A stretch of 64,000 bases of DNA from Methylobacillus caricis. GTDB taxonomy: Bacteria; Pseudomonadota; Gammaproteobacteria; Burkholderiales; Methylophilaceae. Numbering within the stretch: position 1 is the first letter of the stretch; the number at the start of each line of letters is the position of its first letter. Below, one piece after another: positions 47,262-56,199 of the stretch. The stretch covers positions 868,001 to 932,000 of the forward strand of contig NZ_JAJAVD010000001.1 in NCBI RefSeq assembly GCF_020532705.1. Reading direction: 5' to 3'. A program made the translations under genes and the position numbers. The notes below the pieces were generated by a model. It made no database searches. It was not told the origin of the DNA and saw only the letters and a list, made by a program, of their open reading frames with translations.

Positions 47262-48014
47262 ATGAATGCACCTGTTATCGGCAACACCCCCTGGACACGT
47301 GAAGAGTTTGAACAGCAACTGCGGGAAAAAGGCAGGGGCTACCATATATATCATCCATTCCATGTGATGATGTATGAAGGCAAGCTTACACGTGAGCAAT
47401 TGCAGTGCTGGGTGGCAAACCGTTTTTATTACCAAATCAGCATCCCCCAAAAAGATGCGGCCATTATGTCCAACTGCCCGGACAAGGAAATTCGCAAGGG
47501 CTGGATACAGCGCATTATCGACCATGATGGCGATGCCAATAATGTTGGTGGCATTGAGGCCTGGATACAGCTTGGCCAGGCAGTTGGCCTGAGCCGTGAA
47601 GATGTCACTTCACTCAAGTTCGTTGCACCGGGTGTACGCTTTGCTGTTGATGCCTATGTCAACTTTGCCAAGCAGCGTCCATGGCAGGAATCAGTCTGTT
47701 CATCGTTGACCGAATTGTTTGCACCACATATCCATCAACAGCGCATCAGCTCCTGGCCCAGCATGTACCCATGGGTGAAGGAAGAAGGCCTGATTTACTT
47801 CAAGAAGCGCCTGACTGAAGCCAGGCGTGATGTTGAGCAAGGGTTGGCCGTAACCTTGGATTATTTTAGCCAGAGCCGCGAGCTGCAGGAAAAAGCGCTG
47901 GATATCCTCCAGTTCAAGCTGGACGTGCTTTGGGTGATTGCCGATGCCATCATGTTGGCATCCACAGATATAAAGGTTGAGAATAATGTCGACTATCTCA
48001 GACAACCAAGATAA
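47262..48014 (+). CDS. pqqC: pyrroloquinoline-quinone synthase PqqC
   Basis: A cofactor-free oxidase that performs ring closure and an eight-electron oxidation, the last step of PQQ synthesis. The 250-residue all-helical protein keeps [23 protein letters not shown] and [14 protein letters not shown] with the conserved active-site His, Tyr and Arg residues. It starts nine bases after pqqB and overlaps the start of pqqD. Confidence 0.97.
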   Translation: MNAPVIGNTPWTREEFEQQLREKGRGYHIYHPFHVMMYEGKLTREQLQCWVANRFYYQISIPQKDAAIMSNCPDKEIRKGWIQRIIDHDGDANNVGGIEAWIQLGQAVGLSREDVTSLKFVAPGVRFAVDAYVNFAKQRPWQESVCSSLTELFAPHIHQQRISSWPSMYPWVKEEGLIYFKKRLTEARRDVEQGLAVTLDYFSQSRELQEKALDILQFKLDVLWVIADAIMLASTDIKVENNVDYLRQPR

Positions 48015-48294
48015 TGCCACCGTCGCCGCTGGCGATATTTATGCCTTGGCGCGTCATTACCGCTTTCAGTGGGAAGACGCACAGCAATGCTATGTGTTGT
48101 TGTTTCCTGAAGGCATGATCAAGTTGAACGGCGGGGCAGGTGAAGTGATCAAGCGTGTAGATGGCCAGCGCACTGTCGGTGATATCGTGAGCGATCTGCA
48201 ACAAGCATTCCCCGATGTAGCTGACTTGCAGTCCGATATCATAGCAATGCTGGATCTTGCGGTAGAAAAAGCCTGGCTGGAAAAACGTAACTAG
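47986..48294 (+). CDS. pqqD: PQQ peptide chaperone PqqD
   Basis: A small winged-helix RiPP recognition protein that binds PqqA and presents it to PqqE. The 102 residues keep [26 protein letters not shown] (by position about 20-45) and the [13 protein letters not shown] helix. The ATG at 47986, with AAAGG nine bases upstream, is preferred to a TTG three codons earlier. It overlaps pqqC by 29 bases, suggesting coupled translation. Confidence 0.95.
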   Translation: MSTISDNQDNATVAAGDIYALARHYRFQWEDAQQCYVLLFPEGMIKLNGGAGEVIKRVDGQRTVGDIVSDLQQAFPDVADLQSDIIAMLDLAVEKAWLEKRN

Positions 48295-48334
48295 GCAACC
48301 TGGGGCAGGTGCATTACGTTAAGGAGCAGAAACC

Positions 48335-49525
48335 ATGAGTACCCAAGTTCAGAACAACGGCGTAGCCGCTTCCAAGACCAATACCCAGCCCTTGTGGCTG
48401 CTGGCCGAGGTCACCTATCGCTGCCCGCTGCATTGTGCCTTCTGCTACAACCCTACCGATTATGACAAGCACACCAAGAACGAGCTGAGCACCGAGCAGT
48501 GGATACAGGCGCTGCGCGATGCGCGCAAACTCGGCGCATTGCAACTGGGCATTTCCGGTGGGGAACCCCTGATACGCGATGACATTGAGGAGATTGTGGC
48601 TGAAGCCGGCCGCCTGGGTTATTACACCAACCTCATTACCTCAGGTGTGGGACTGACTGAAAAACGCATCAGCGCCTTCAAGGAGGGCGGGCTGGACCAT
48701 ATCCAGCTTTCCATGCACGACATCACTGAAGAGATCAATAACTTCATCACCAACACCCGTACCTTTGAGCTGAAGAAAAAAGTGGCGGCCATGATCAAGG
48801 ACCATGGCTACCCCATGGTGCTCAACGTGGTGATACACCGCTACAACATCCAGCACGTCAAGGAAATTCTGGAAATGGCAGAGGCGCTGGGGGCAGATTT
48901 CGTTGAACTGGCGAATACCCAGTATTACGGCTGGTCCCTCGTCAACCGTAGCCAGTTGATGCCTACCAAGGAACAGATCGACGAAGCGGAAGCCGTCACC
49001 AATGAATTCCGCAAAAAAGTCGGCAACAAAATGAAGATTTATTTTGTTGTGCCTGATTATTTCTCCGACCGCCCGAAAAAATGCATGAACGGCTGGGGCG
49101 AGGTGTTCATGATTGTCACTGCCAACGGTGACGTGCTGCCATGTCACTCGGCCCGTGTGCTGCCCAATATGACCTTTCCCAACGTCAAGGCGAACGGCCT
49201 CAAATGGGTGTGGGAAGAGTCTCCAGCCTTCAATAAATATCGTGGCGATGACTGGATGAAGGAGCCATGCCGCAGCTGCGATGAAAAAGAAAAAGATCTG
49301 GGCGGCTGCCGATGCCAGGCTTTCCTGCTTTCTGGTGATGCTGAAGCCGCCGACCCCGTATGTACCAAGTCACCCCATCGTCACCTGATAGACGAGGCGA
49401 TCGCCAACGCGCAAAAGCCCCATTTAAAGGCACAACCCATCTTCTTCCGCAACGATAAGAACTCTCGCAAGCTGATAGAAGGGGAGAGCCGGGAGCTGGT
49501 GGAAGAGTTCCACGCCCTGCCTTGA
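48335..49525 (+). CDS. pqqE: radical SAM protein PqqE
   Basis: It forms the carbon-carbon bond between Glu and Tyr of PqqA. The 396 residues have the radical SAM cluster C30, C34, C37 (YRCPLHCAFCYNP), the SGGEPL motif and the C-terminal SPASM cysteines (PCHSARVLP, and PCRSCDEKEKDLGGCRCQ). The operon ends here; no pqqF protease is seen after it. Confidence 0.97.
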   Translation: MSTQVQNNGVAASKTNTQPLWLLAEVTYRCPLHCAFCYNPTDYDKHTKNELSTEQWIQALRDARKLGALQLGISGGEPLIRDDIEEIVAEAGRLGYYTNLITSGVGLTEKRISAFKEGGLDHIQLSMHDITEEINNFITNTRTFELKKKVAAMIKDHGYPMVLNVVIHRYNIQHVKEILEMAEALGADFVELANTQYYGWSLVNRSQLMPTKEQIDEAEAVTNEFRKKVGNKMKIYFVVPDYFSDRPKKCMNGWGEVFMIVTANGDVLPCHSARVLPNMTFPNVKANGLKWVWEESPAFNKYRGDDWMKEPCRSCDEKEKDLGGCRCQAFLLSGDAEAADPVCTKSPHRHLIDEAIANAQKPHLKAQPIFFRNDKNSRKLIEGESRELVEEFHALP

Positions 49526-49544
49526 ATCAAAAATGCAAGCGTTG

Positions 49545-49608
49545 GCTCTCATACATGCCAATAAATCGGCTTCCGTAGCTGTCAAATATTGCATATGGGT
49601 ATGAGAGC
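49545..49608. repeat. long-loop inverted repeat after pqqE
   Basis: GCTCTCATA (49545-49553) and TATGAGAGC (49600-49608) are exact complements, 46 bases apart. There is no T run right after, so it is not a classical terminator. It marks the boundary between the pqq operon and the secretion locus. Confidence 0.5.
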
Positions 49609-49698
49609 TAATTCTTCTGTCACATAAAGTTCATTTTGTAATCAAATAGAGGGTTCACAATTTCGTTCTAATAAGTAAAAAAATGTAAAGGGCGGAAA

Positions 49699-51882
49699 GT
49701 GGTCAAACCACTGGATCAAGGGGAGTTCGTCTGGGCGGTGGGCATGCTCTGCTTGATGCAGCGTATTCCTTTCGATGCGGCTCTTTTGCTACAGAAATTT
49801 CCCCTTGACTACGATCTTTCAGTACTGCAAAGCGCCTTGCAAGCCTATGAGTTCAAGGCTGCATTGCAAACTGTCACTATTAGTGACGTTCATCCTGCAG
49901 CTTTTCCAGTCCTGGCTATCCTGCATCCGGCCCCAATTGTTGAACAGCAGCAAATCCAACTCCCTGCATCTGAAGAGACCGGCCAGTCAGTTGTTCATCC
50001 ATACAGGCTGTGCCTAGTCCTCAAGACAGACCGCGAACGTGTCTTGCTGCTAATGCCGGGAGACAGCCAGCCGCGCACCATCACCCTGGAAGAATTCAAC
50101 CAGCAAGCCTCCGGCGACATCCTGCTCATCACCAGGAAAGCCGAACCGGCACCCGAGATCGATAGCACGGACAACCCGCAGGCTACTCCTAAGCCGCAAC
50201 CCAAATTCGGTTTCAAGTGGTTCATCCCCGAACTGCTCAAACACAAAAAACTCTGGCGCGAAATCCTGCTTGCTTCTTTTGCTATTCAGCTCGTCTCATT
50301 GGCAACTCCGCTATGCACCCAAGTCATCATCGACAAGGTTGTCGTCCACCACACCACCAGCACCCTCATCGTCATTGCCATCGCCATGGGCATCTTCCTC
50401 ATCTTTAACGCCGCCATGGGCTGGGTCAGGCAATACCTGGTGCTACATACCGGCAACCGCATCGATGCCGTCGTCGGCTACAAAGTCTTCAGCCACCTGC
50501 TGCACCTGCCCATGCGCTACTTCGACCACCGCCCGACCGGCACTCTTGTGGCGCGCCTGCATGGCGTCGAAACCATCCGCGAATTCCTCGCAGGCAGCCT
50601 TATCACCCTGATCCTCGACTTTCCCTTCCTCTTTGTCTTTCTCGCCATCATGTTCTGGTACAGCTGGCAGCTCACCTTGATCGCCCTGGCATCACTCCTG
50701 CTCATCACCACCTTGAGCCTGGCCATCACCCCATTGCTGCGCAAACGCCTGAACGAACAATTCCTGCAAGGCGCACGCAACCAGGCCTTCCTGACTGAAT
50801 ACGTCGCTGGCATGGAAACCGTCAAATCCATGCAACTCGAACCCCAGTTGGAAAAGAAATACGGCGGCTACCTTGCTACCTACCTCGGCAGCACCTTCAA
50901 TGCCAGGCAACTCTCCAATACCTACTCCACCTTCGCCAATGCCCTGGACCAACTGCAAACCCTGAGCATCCTCTGCGTCGGCGCCTGGATCGTCATGCAC
51001 AACCCGGAATTCACCATCGGCATGCTAGTGGCCTTCCAGATGTTCTCCGGCAGGCTCTCCGGCCCGGTATTGCGGCTGGTCGGCATGTGGCAGGAATTTC
51101 AGCAGGCCGACATCGCCGTCAAGCGTCTCGGCGACCTCATGGACGCCCCGGCCGAACCATACTCCCTCATCCCCAAGCGCACCGCTGCCAGGCAAGGTCA
51201 CATCACCCTCCAGCACCTCAGCTTCCGCTACAGTGACCAGCACCCCTGGCTCTACCGCAACCTCAGCCTGGAAATCAAGCCTGGCAAATGCACCGTCGTC
51301 ATGGGCCCCTCCGGTTGCGGCAAAAGCACCCTGGCCAAACTCCTGCTCGGCTTCCTGCAACCGCAAGAAGGACAAATCCACCTCGACGGGCGCGATATCC
51401 GCCATCTGGCCGCCAACGAACTCCGCAGCCACTTCGGCGTCGTGCCGCAGGAAACCACCCTGTTCTCCGGCACCATCTACGACAATTTCACCCTGGCCAA
51501 CTCCTTTGCCAGCTTCGAACAGATCATCCAGGCCTGCAAACTCGCCGGCATCCACGACACCATAGAAAAACTGCCACAAGCCTATCAAACCGAAATCGGC
51601 GAAAACGGCACCGGCCTTAGCGGCGGGCAAAAGCAACGCATCGCCATTGCCAGGGCGCTGCTCCGGCAACCCAATATCCTCATCTTCGACGAAGCCATCT
51701 CCAACCTTGACCAACACACGGCAGAACAACTGGCCCAGACCATCAACCACCTCAAAGGCAAGCTCACCATCATATTCATTACCCATCAATTGCCCAAGGG
51801 GCTGCAGGTCGATGAGGCGATTTTGTTGGGCAAGGAAACAACCGAGAGCAACAATAAAAATTATGAAAAAGTGGAAATATAA
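49699..51882 (+). CDS. type I secretion ABC exporter (HlyB-like)
   Basis: A 727-residue fusion of an N-terminal C39-like domain (1-150), six membrane helices (about 185-460) and an ABC ATPase (about 490-720). ATPase motifs: Walker A GPSGCGKST (536-544), LSGGQ (640-644), Walker B with D664-E665 and the H-loop H696. The C39 domain lacks the catalytic Cys-containing motif, so it should bind unfolded RTX substrates rather than cut a leader, as in HlyB. The start is GTG at 49699 after GGGCGG. No membrane-fusion or TolC partner is nearby. The likely cargo is the giant RTX protein at 56196. Confidence 0.93.
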   Translation: MVKPLDQGEFVWAVGMLCLMQRIPFDAALLLQKFPLDYDLSVLQSALQAYEFKAALQTVTISDVHPAAFPVLAILHPAPIVEQQQIQLPASEETGQSVVHPYRLCLVLKTDRERVLLLMPGDSQPRTITLEEFNQQASGDILLITRKAEPAPEIDSTDNPQATPKPQPKFGFKWFIPELLKHKKLWREILLASFAIQLVSLATPLCTQVIIDKVVVHHTTSTLIVIAIAMGIFLIFNAAMGWVRQYLVLHTGNRIDAVVGYKVFSHLLHLPMRYFDHRPTGTLVARLHGVETIREFLAGSLITLILDFPFLFVFLAIMFWYSWQLTLIALASLLLITTLSLAITPLLRKRLNEQFLQGARNQAFLTEYVAGMETVKSMQLEPQLEKKYGGYLATYLGSTFNARQLSNTYSTFANALDQLQTLSILCVGAWIVMHNPEFTIGMLVAFQMFSGRLSGPVLRLVGMWQEFQQADIAVKRLGDLMDAPAEPYSLIPKRTAARQGHITLQHLSFRYSDQHPWLYRNLSLEIKPGKCTVVMGPSGCGKSTLAKLLLGFLQPQEGQIHLDGRDIRHLAANELRSHFGVVPQETTLFSGTIYDNFTLANSFASFEQIIQACKLAGIHDTIEKLPQAYQTEIGENGTGLSGGQKQRIAIARALLRQPNILIFDEAISNLDQHTAEQLAQTINHLKGKLTIIFITHQLPKGLQVDEAILLGKETTESNNKNYEKVEI

Positions 51883-52948
51883 ACAACTGAGCAGAATGAC
51901 TTATCAATACTTGATTTCAACATTCAGTGCGATGGTCTGTCTCTCTTTTTTAAGTGGATGTGCTGAAAAAGTTGAAAGCCAAACTACATATCAAGTTGTG
52001 GATACTGGCTATTGGCCAGCAGATAACATTCTTGCCGAGCCTCTATGGCTGGATAACAGCCGAATCATCTTTACCTCCTCCCAGTCACTCAAGCCGGAAA
52101 AGCGACCTTACCGCATCAAAATATACAACACCCAGACAGGAGAATTGATAACGACAGAGCTGGAAAGTGTCCGTTGCGTACGCGATGGCCAGATTGTCAA
52201 TCTCAAACAAGATGAATCAACTAGTGAGTGGATTTACTACCGTGGACTAATAGAAAATCTGGTTGTGCATCCCATGCCGAGGCCCAATATGCATATGGAT
52301 AGACAGTTCGATTGTGACTGGGTTGACAATCAATCTTCACAGGATGTTGTGCCATATCAGCGCCAGCTGTTGGGCGAGAACTTTATTGAAATAGCCGAGA
52401 AAAGCAACAAGACCTATGAATATCAAAAACGTCCTCAAGAGATTAAACAAAAAAAACAGAATGAAGATAAGGAAAGCAGCACAGAAGGTAAAGTAATCTA
52501 CTACAGCCATAAAGGTAGCCTTGGTCGTGAACTCCCTACTGGACGGATTACTTACAGTGAATTTCTGGATGCTTATTTGATTGGGCACTCTTACTACAGC
52601 CCCAAGTGGCCTGAAACCAGATCGTTCTGGATTTTGCAAAGAGATGGCAATTTAGAAGAAGTTCAGTACCCCAAAGAAATGTTGGAAGGAAATCATAAAA
52701 TTTATCCAATTATTAGTGGATATTTGGTTGTGTATGGTGGTGGGAAATATACCCAAAAATATCCAGGAAGTAATGGAATATATGCAATGTATGAAAACCA
52801 TATATTTCCCATAATTATGGGATCAGTTCATGGTGTTAGTGTTGCGAAAGATGGCTGCAAGGCTGCATTTTTCCATGCAAATATGATCAAAGAATACCTT
52901 TCTCCCACCAAACCATATCGCACTGTTAAGTACATTAATTTTTGCTAG
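51863..52948 (+). CDS. putative lipoprotein of the secretion locus
   Basis: A 361-residue protein with a signal peptide and lipobox FLSGC (C33, or C22 if the ATG at 51896 is used). A frame open further upstream runs through the ABC gene and is not coding. The body has strand-rich segments such as PLWLDNSRIIFTSSQSL and PYRIKIYNTQTGELIT, like a beta-propeller, and a charged lysine/glutamate-rich patch (about 190-215). It overlaps the exporter gene by 20 bases. The family is not recognised; a surface or accessory role is inferred. Confidence 0.75.
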   Translation: MKKWKYKQLSRMTYQYLISTFSAMVCLSFLSGCAEKVESQTTYQVVDTGYWPADNILAEPLWLDNSRIIFTSSQSLKPEKRPYRIKIYNTQTGELITTELESVRCVRDGQIVNLKQDESTSEWIYYRGLIENLVVHPMPRPNMHMDRQFDCDWVDNQSSQDVVPYQRQLLGENFIEIAEKSNKTYEYQKRPQEIKQKKQNEDKESSTEGKVIYYSHKGSLGRELPTGRITYSEFLDAYLIGHSYYSPKWPETRSFWILQRDGNLEEVQYPKEMLEGNHKIYPIISGYLVVYGGGKYTQKYPGSNGIYAMYENHIFPIIMGSVHGVSVAKDGCKAAFFHANMIKEYLSPTKPYRTVKYINFC

Positions 52949-53014
52949 AAATCCCAGCCATGGTCACCAATACTCAAGCTCCGGATACTACAAAAATCTA
53001 ATAGGAAAACGATC

Positions 53015-53443
53015 ATGGCGTTTGTTAATGAATTGATTAATGAAGAAGATAAAAAAAGGATTGACTGGTCGAAGTTTAAGGCATGGGCATTTAGCCAGCC
53101 TCATAAACCAATGAGATGGACAATTGATAGAGACCGTAACTTTTTCTTTGTCTTCTTAGATGGGCCAGGAAGGGAACACGAGAGACCTGAAATTTATGTA
53201 CTTTATTTTGAAGGAAATATAATTCGAGTTGAGGCAGAGGTTTCTTCAAAAGGAAATCCACTTACTGGCTCAGATGTATTATGGAATATTTTTAATGTCA
53301 ACATACCAGTGCACATTGAAAAAAAGCGAGATGAAATTCTTACTGTGCTTCAAGAAGCTATTTATGCTCATGGAGCACTCTATCGAATTAATCCGGTTAA
53401 TTCTGTCCACATTGAATTTTCTCATTGTGGGGGAAAATCATGA
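53015..53443 (+). CDS. hypothetical protein of the exoprotein locus
   Basis: A 142-residue soluble protein without signal peptide, rich in aromatic and charged residues (FVFLDGPGREHERPEIYVLYFEG and onward, by position about 46-68). TAGGAAAA precedes the ATG. Its stop overlaps the start of the next gene by ATGA. The size, low GC content and location between an exporter and a modular exoprotein would fit a cytoplasmic immunity protein, but no family was recognised and this is speculation. Confidence 0.65.
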   Translation: MAFVNELINEEDKKRIDWSKFKAWAFSQPHKPMRWTIDRDRNFFFVFLDGPGREHERPEIYVLYFEGNIIRVEAEVSSKGNPLTGSDVLWNIFNVNIPVHIEKKRDEILTVLQEAIYAHGALYRINPVNSVHIEFSHCGGKS

Positions 53444-54411
53444 GCATGACATTAAGTCAGGCAATTTCCGCACTTGGCGATCCAAATTCTCAAACAATAG
53501 AAGGCTTAAAGCAGCTTGTTGCTCAAGTCTCAGTTCAAGTATCAAACCAAACCAATAATGCAGTTACTCTGTTATATAGTGGGGCTGTTGGTGATGTGCC
53601 AGCATGGAAAATTGCAAATCAGATAGGTAGTTCTGGTGGCGATAATATCGTTATCATAGATAAAACACCTGTGGCAGAATTTCTAAATTCACCCGATTTC
53701 AAAGCTGCGCTTCAACGAGCAGCGGGTACGACTGATGATGCTATCATCAACCAGCTTTTTGACGGTATTATCAACTCAGACGGTTCTCGAACCCCCGGCA
53801 TGTGGGACATTGCCTCGGCCAATCTGGCACACGCGGCAAGTGGTGAAGTACGTACCCTCACCCCCTTGGCCGAAATGGGCAAGACCTTTATCCAAACCGA
53901 ACTCCCCGCCTTATGCTTTATTTGGACAGTAGAACCTCAACTATGCGGTAAATATGGATTAATTCCACCTCGAGAATCTGGAGAGATATCCAGAGAGGAT
54001 GCACTGGAAAGAGCGGCTATGTTAGGACACCCACAATGTATGGGAGACTTGGGTAGTTTTAATTACGTAAATGACCCGGTAAAAAGAGCTGAATGGAATT
54101 TGAAAGGCGCCAAAAAAGGATGTAAACAATGCCAGACTCGGCTGGCAACTTTTTACAGGCATGGTATGGGAACTTCAATAAACCAAGCTCTTTCTTGGTG
54201 TTGGGTTACTGAGGCGGCTAAAGGCGCAGATATTGCTGATTTAATTGCTGACCTTATTCTATCGGAAAATTCGATATGGCCGTTACTGACAGACCGTCCT
54301 CTGCTAACTTTATATCGTCCCAACACAAATTGTGAAGTGATTGAGCAGGTCAACGTTCCGTTTGAACCAGATAATATGATAAAGGATCTCAAAAATAGCT
54401 ACATCCATTAA
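53440..54411 (+). CDS. chimeric protein: exoprotein N-terminus fused to Sel1-like C-terminus
   Basis: A 323-residue protein in two unlike parts. Residues 1 to about 156 (SQAISALGDPNSQTI ... GDNIVIIDKTPVAEFLNS ... TELPAL) look like the N-terminal domain of a large secreted RTX protein and end in locally GC-rich DNA. From about residue 157 (CFIWTVEPQ) to the end it closely parallels residues about 126-275 of the next gene, including GHPQCMGD, KRAEWNLKGAKKGC and ALSWCWVTEA, the Sel1-like part. A recombination joint near 53908 is the simplest reading. After the stop, a remnant related to the start of the 55369 gene follows. Confidence 0.7.
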   Translation: MSMTLSQAISALGDPNSQTIEGLKQLVAQVSVQVSNQTNNAVTLLYSGAVGDVPAWKIANQIGSSGGDNIVIIDKTPVAEFLNSPDFKAALQRAAGTTDDAIINQLFDGIINSDGSRTPGMWDIASANLAHAASGEVRTLTPLAEMGKTFIQTELPALCFIWTVEPQLCGKYGLIPPRESGEISREDALERAAMLGHPQCMGDLGSFNYVNDPVKRAEWNLKGAKKGCKQCQTRLATFYRHGMGTSINQALSWCWVTEAAKGADIADLIADLILSENSIWPLLTDRPLLTLYRPNTNCEVIEQVNVPFEPDNMIKDLKNSYIH

Positions 54412-54514
54412 TCGTGCTGCTCTTAGTCAAGGAAATAGAAGCTGGCTTGATAGCTGGGAAGGCATTGGAAAGTCTCTTATTAAAAAACAATGATAATGAT
54501 TGAAAGGAATTGGA

Positions 54515-55372
54515 ATGTATAAGAGATTTTTTTTAATATTGATAGCCATGTTTTTGAGTTTGAGTAATTTGTATTTTTCTCAAACAGTTGACTTTTCTTT
54601 TGAGAAGAAAAATGTGATTAATATGGATAAAGAGGAAATTACCCCTAAGCAGAAGCTACAGTTTTTTAATAACCTAGTATTGAAAAATCAAAGTAGTAAA
54701 GATAGGCCTGATACCTGGGCTAGAGGAGAGCAGGTACATCGACTTGCCCAAGAAGGATATGAGTTAGCATATATTGCAGAACAAATGTTTGATTTTCACC
54801 ACCTTGGGTTAAAGCGAAAAGGTGCCAATTACGAGCACCTGTGGAGCCGTATTGTAGAAATGGCAAAACAAAATGATCCTGACGCATTATGTTTTATTTG
54901 GGTAATTGAACCGGAAATCCGTGGTAATTATAACTTACTACCACCAAGACATTCTGAAGAGCTGTCCCGCGAGGATTCATTAAAAAAAGCTGCTATGTTG
55001 GGGCACCCTCAATGTATGGGGGATTGGGGAAACTTTAATTATCAAGATAATCTTGAGGAACGGGCGAAATGGAATTTGAAGGGTGCTATGAAAGGATGCA
55101 TTGATTGTCAGGCTAGAGTTGCGTTGGATTATTTGCATGGAAACGGTGTGCCAATTGATAAATCATTGGCCTGGTGTTGGATATCTGAGGCTTGGATAGA
55201 AACAGACTCATCACATATCTTGAGTATTGTACGGTCAATTACCGGATCAATTAAGTCTGTATATAACAATATACCTAATATTACACTTTATCATCCACAT
55301 ACAAATTGTAAAGTTTTTGAGCAGTTAAATACGCCATTTCGACCTGATCTTCTCGAAAGAAATCTCCCATGA
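54515..55372 (+). CDS. Sel1-like repeat protein with N-terminal membrane anchor
   Basis: A 285-residue protein with a signal peptide or anchor (MYKRFFLILIAMFLSLSNLYF), a helical middle part and Sel1-like units (GHPQCMGDWGNFNYQDNLEERAKW; GCIDCQARVALDYLHGNGVPIDKSLAWCW, by position about 160-215). Cysteine pairs suggest an oxidised periplasmic protein. The ATG at 54515 has AAGGA six bases upstream. It overlaps the next gene by ATGA. It is the intact paralogue of the C-terminal half of the 53440 gene. Sel1-like proteins often serve as immunity or adaptor proteins; the role here is not known. Confidence 0.75.
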   Translation: MYKRFFLILIAMFLSLSNLYFSQTVDFSFEKKNVINMDKEEITPKQKLQFFNNLVLKNQSSKDRPDTWARGEQVHRLAQEGYELAYIAEQMFDFHHLGLKRKGANYEHLWSRIVEMAKQNDPDALCFIWVIEPEIRGNYNLLPPRHSEELSREDSLKKAAMLGHPQCMGDWGNFNYQDNLEERAKWNLKGAMKGCIDCQARVALDYLHGNGVPIDKSLAWCWISEAWIETDSSHILSIVRSITGSIKSVYNNIPNITLYHPHTNCKVFEQLNTPFRPDLLERNLP

Positions 55373-56199
55373 CTACAAATATTAATCGCAATAGCATGAC
55401 TCAAGGCAATCTTATATGGATTGATAGCTGGAATTCAGTTAAAGATCGTCAGGCTGAATTACTTTCAAAAATCCAGGAAAGTCCTGATAAAGCATTGATA
55501 TCAACACAAGCAAATTGGATTGAGTTAATCAAAACTGAAAATGCAATGTTCTTACATCGTGATCTAGCTTATAGATTAGCTCAGAGCAGTGTCTCAGGTT
55601 ATCAGGACCTTTGGAACTTGACTGTAGATGAAGTACCACCTAATCGTTTAGCAGAACCAATTGGTGATTATATTTATAGCAATCTTTTAAATGTAGGGCC
55701 TCCTATTCCTAATGCTGAAACCTCAACAGGAAGAGCTAGAATAATTCAAGAGGAAATGCAACAAGGTTTTTTAAACTTTGTTAGCCGAGCCAATCAAGAG
55801 TGGTCAGATAGCGGAAAGTTTGCGCAGAAGTTAGTTGCTAATACAGGTAGAAAAGGCTCTGAGTTTTCCCTTGATTTCGTATTTGGTCGACTGGGCGTTC
55901 CTTCGCCATCTTCACTGATCCGCAGCATGCCGGGTACGCCAAGATTTGGAAAAAATAATGACTTTTTAGTGAATGGCCTGATTGATGAAATCATGTCTTC
56001 ACCTCTAGGTGGTTCTCCTGGTTCATTATTAATGAAGGAATGGGATGAGCTTTGGTTTGGAGCTCCGGAAAAGGAAAGCTTGCCTTCTTTCCTTGGTCCG
56101 AATAGCAGAACTACAAACCCGACGCCCAGAACGCCCTGGGCAGCACCAGCGGCGGGCATGGCACCCTGGGCAACGGCCCTGGCTACACCTACACCATGA
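55369..56199 (+). CDS. unknown protein, possibly a displaced exoprotein module
   Basis: A 276-residue protein without signal peptide or recognised domain; it has an N-terminal helical part ([17 protein letters not shown]) and many short loops. The last about 27 residues (TPRTPWAAP...) read the GC-rich 5' end of the giant exoprotein frame in the wrong phase, so the natural end is disturbed. Its stop TGA (56197-56199) overlaps the ATG of the giant frame (56196). The short frame after the 53440 stop encodes a partial copy of its beginning (QGNRSWLDSW versus [10 protein letters not shown]), evidence of tandem duplication. Confidence 0.6.
   Translation: MTTNINRNSMTQGNLIWIDSWNSVKDRQAELLSKIQESPDKALISTQANWIELIKTENAMFLHRDLAYRLAQSSVSGYQDLWNLTVDEVPPNRLAEPIGDYIYSNLLNVGPPIPNAETSTGRARIIQEEMQQGFLNFVSRANQEWSDSGKFAQKLVANTGRKGSEFSLDFVFGRLGVPSPSSLIRSMPGTPRFGKNNDFLVNGLIDEIMSSPLGGSPGSLLMKEWDELWFGAPEKESLPSFLGPNSRTTNPTPRTPWAAPAAGMAPWATALATPTP

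Noticed and set aside
51647..51862. 5' extension of the lipoprotein frame into the ABC exporter gene
   Set aside because: It is an out-of-frame reading of the conserved ATPase domain; the lipobox-bearing start at 51863 is far better.
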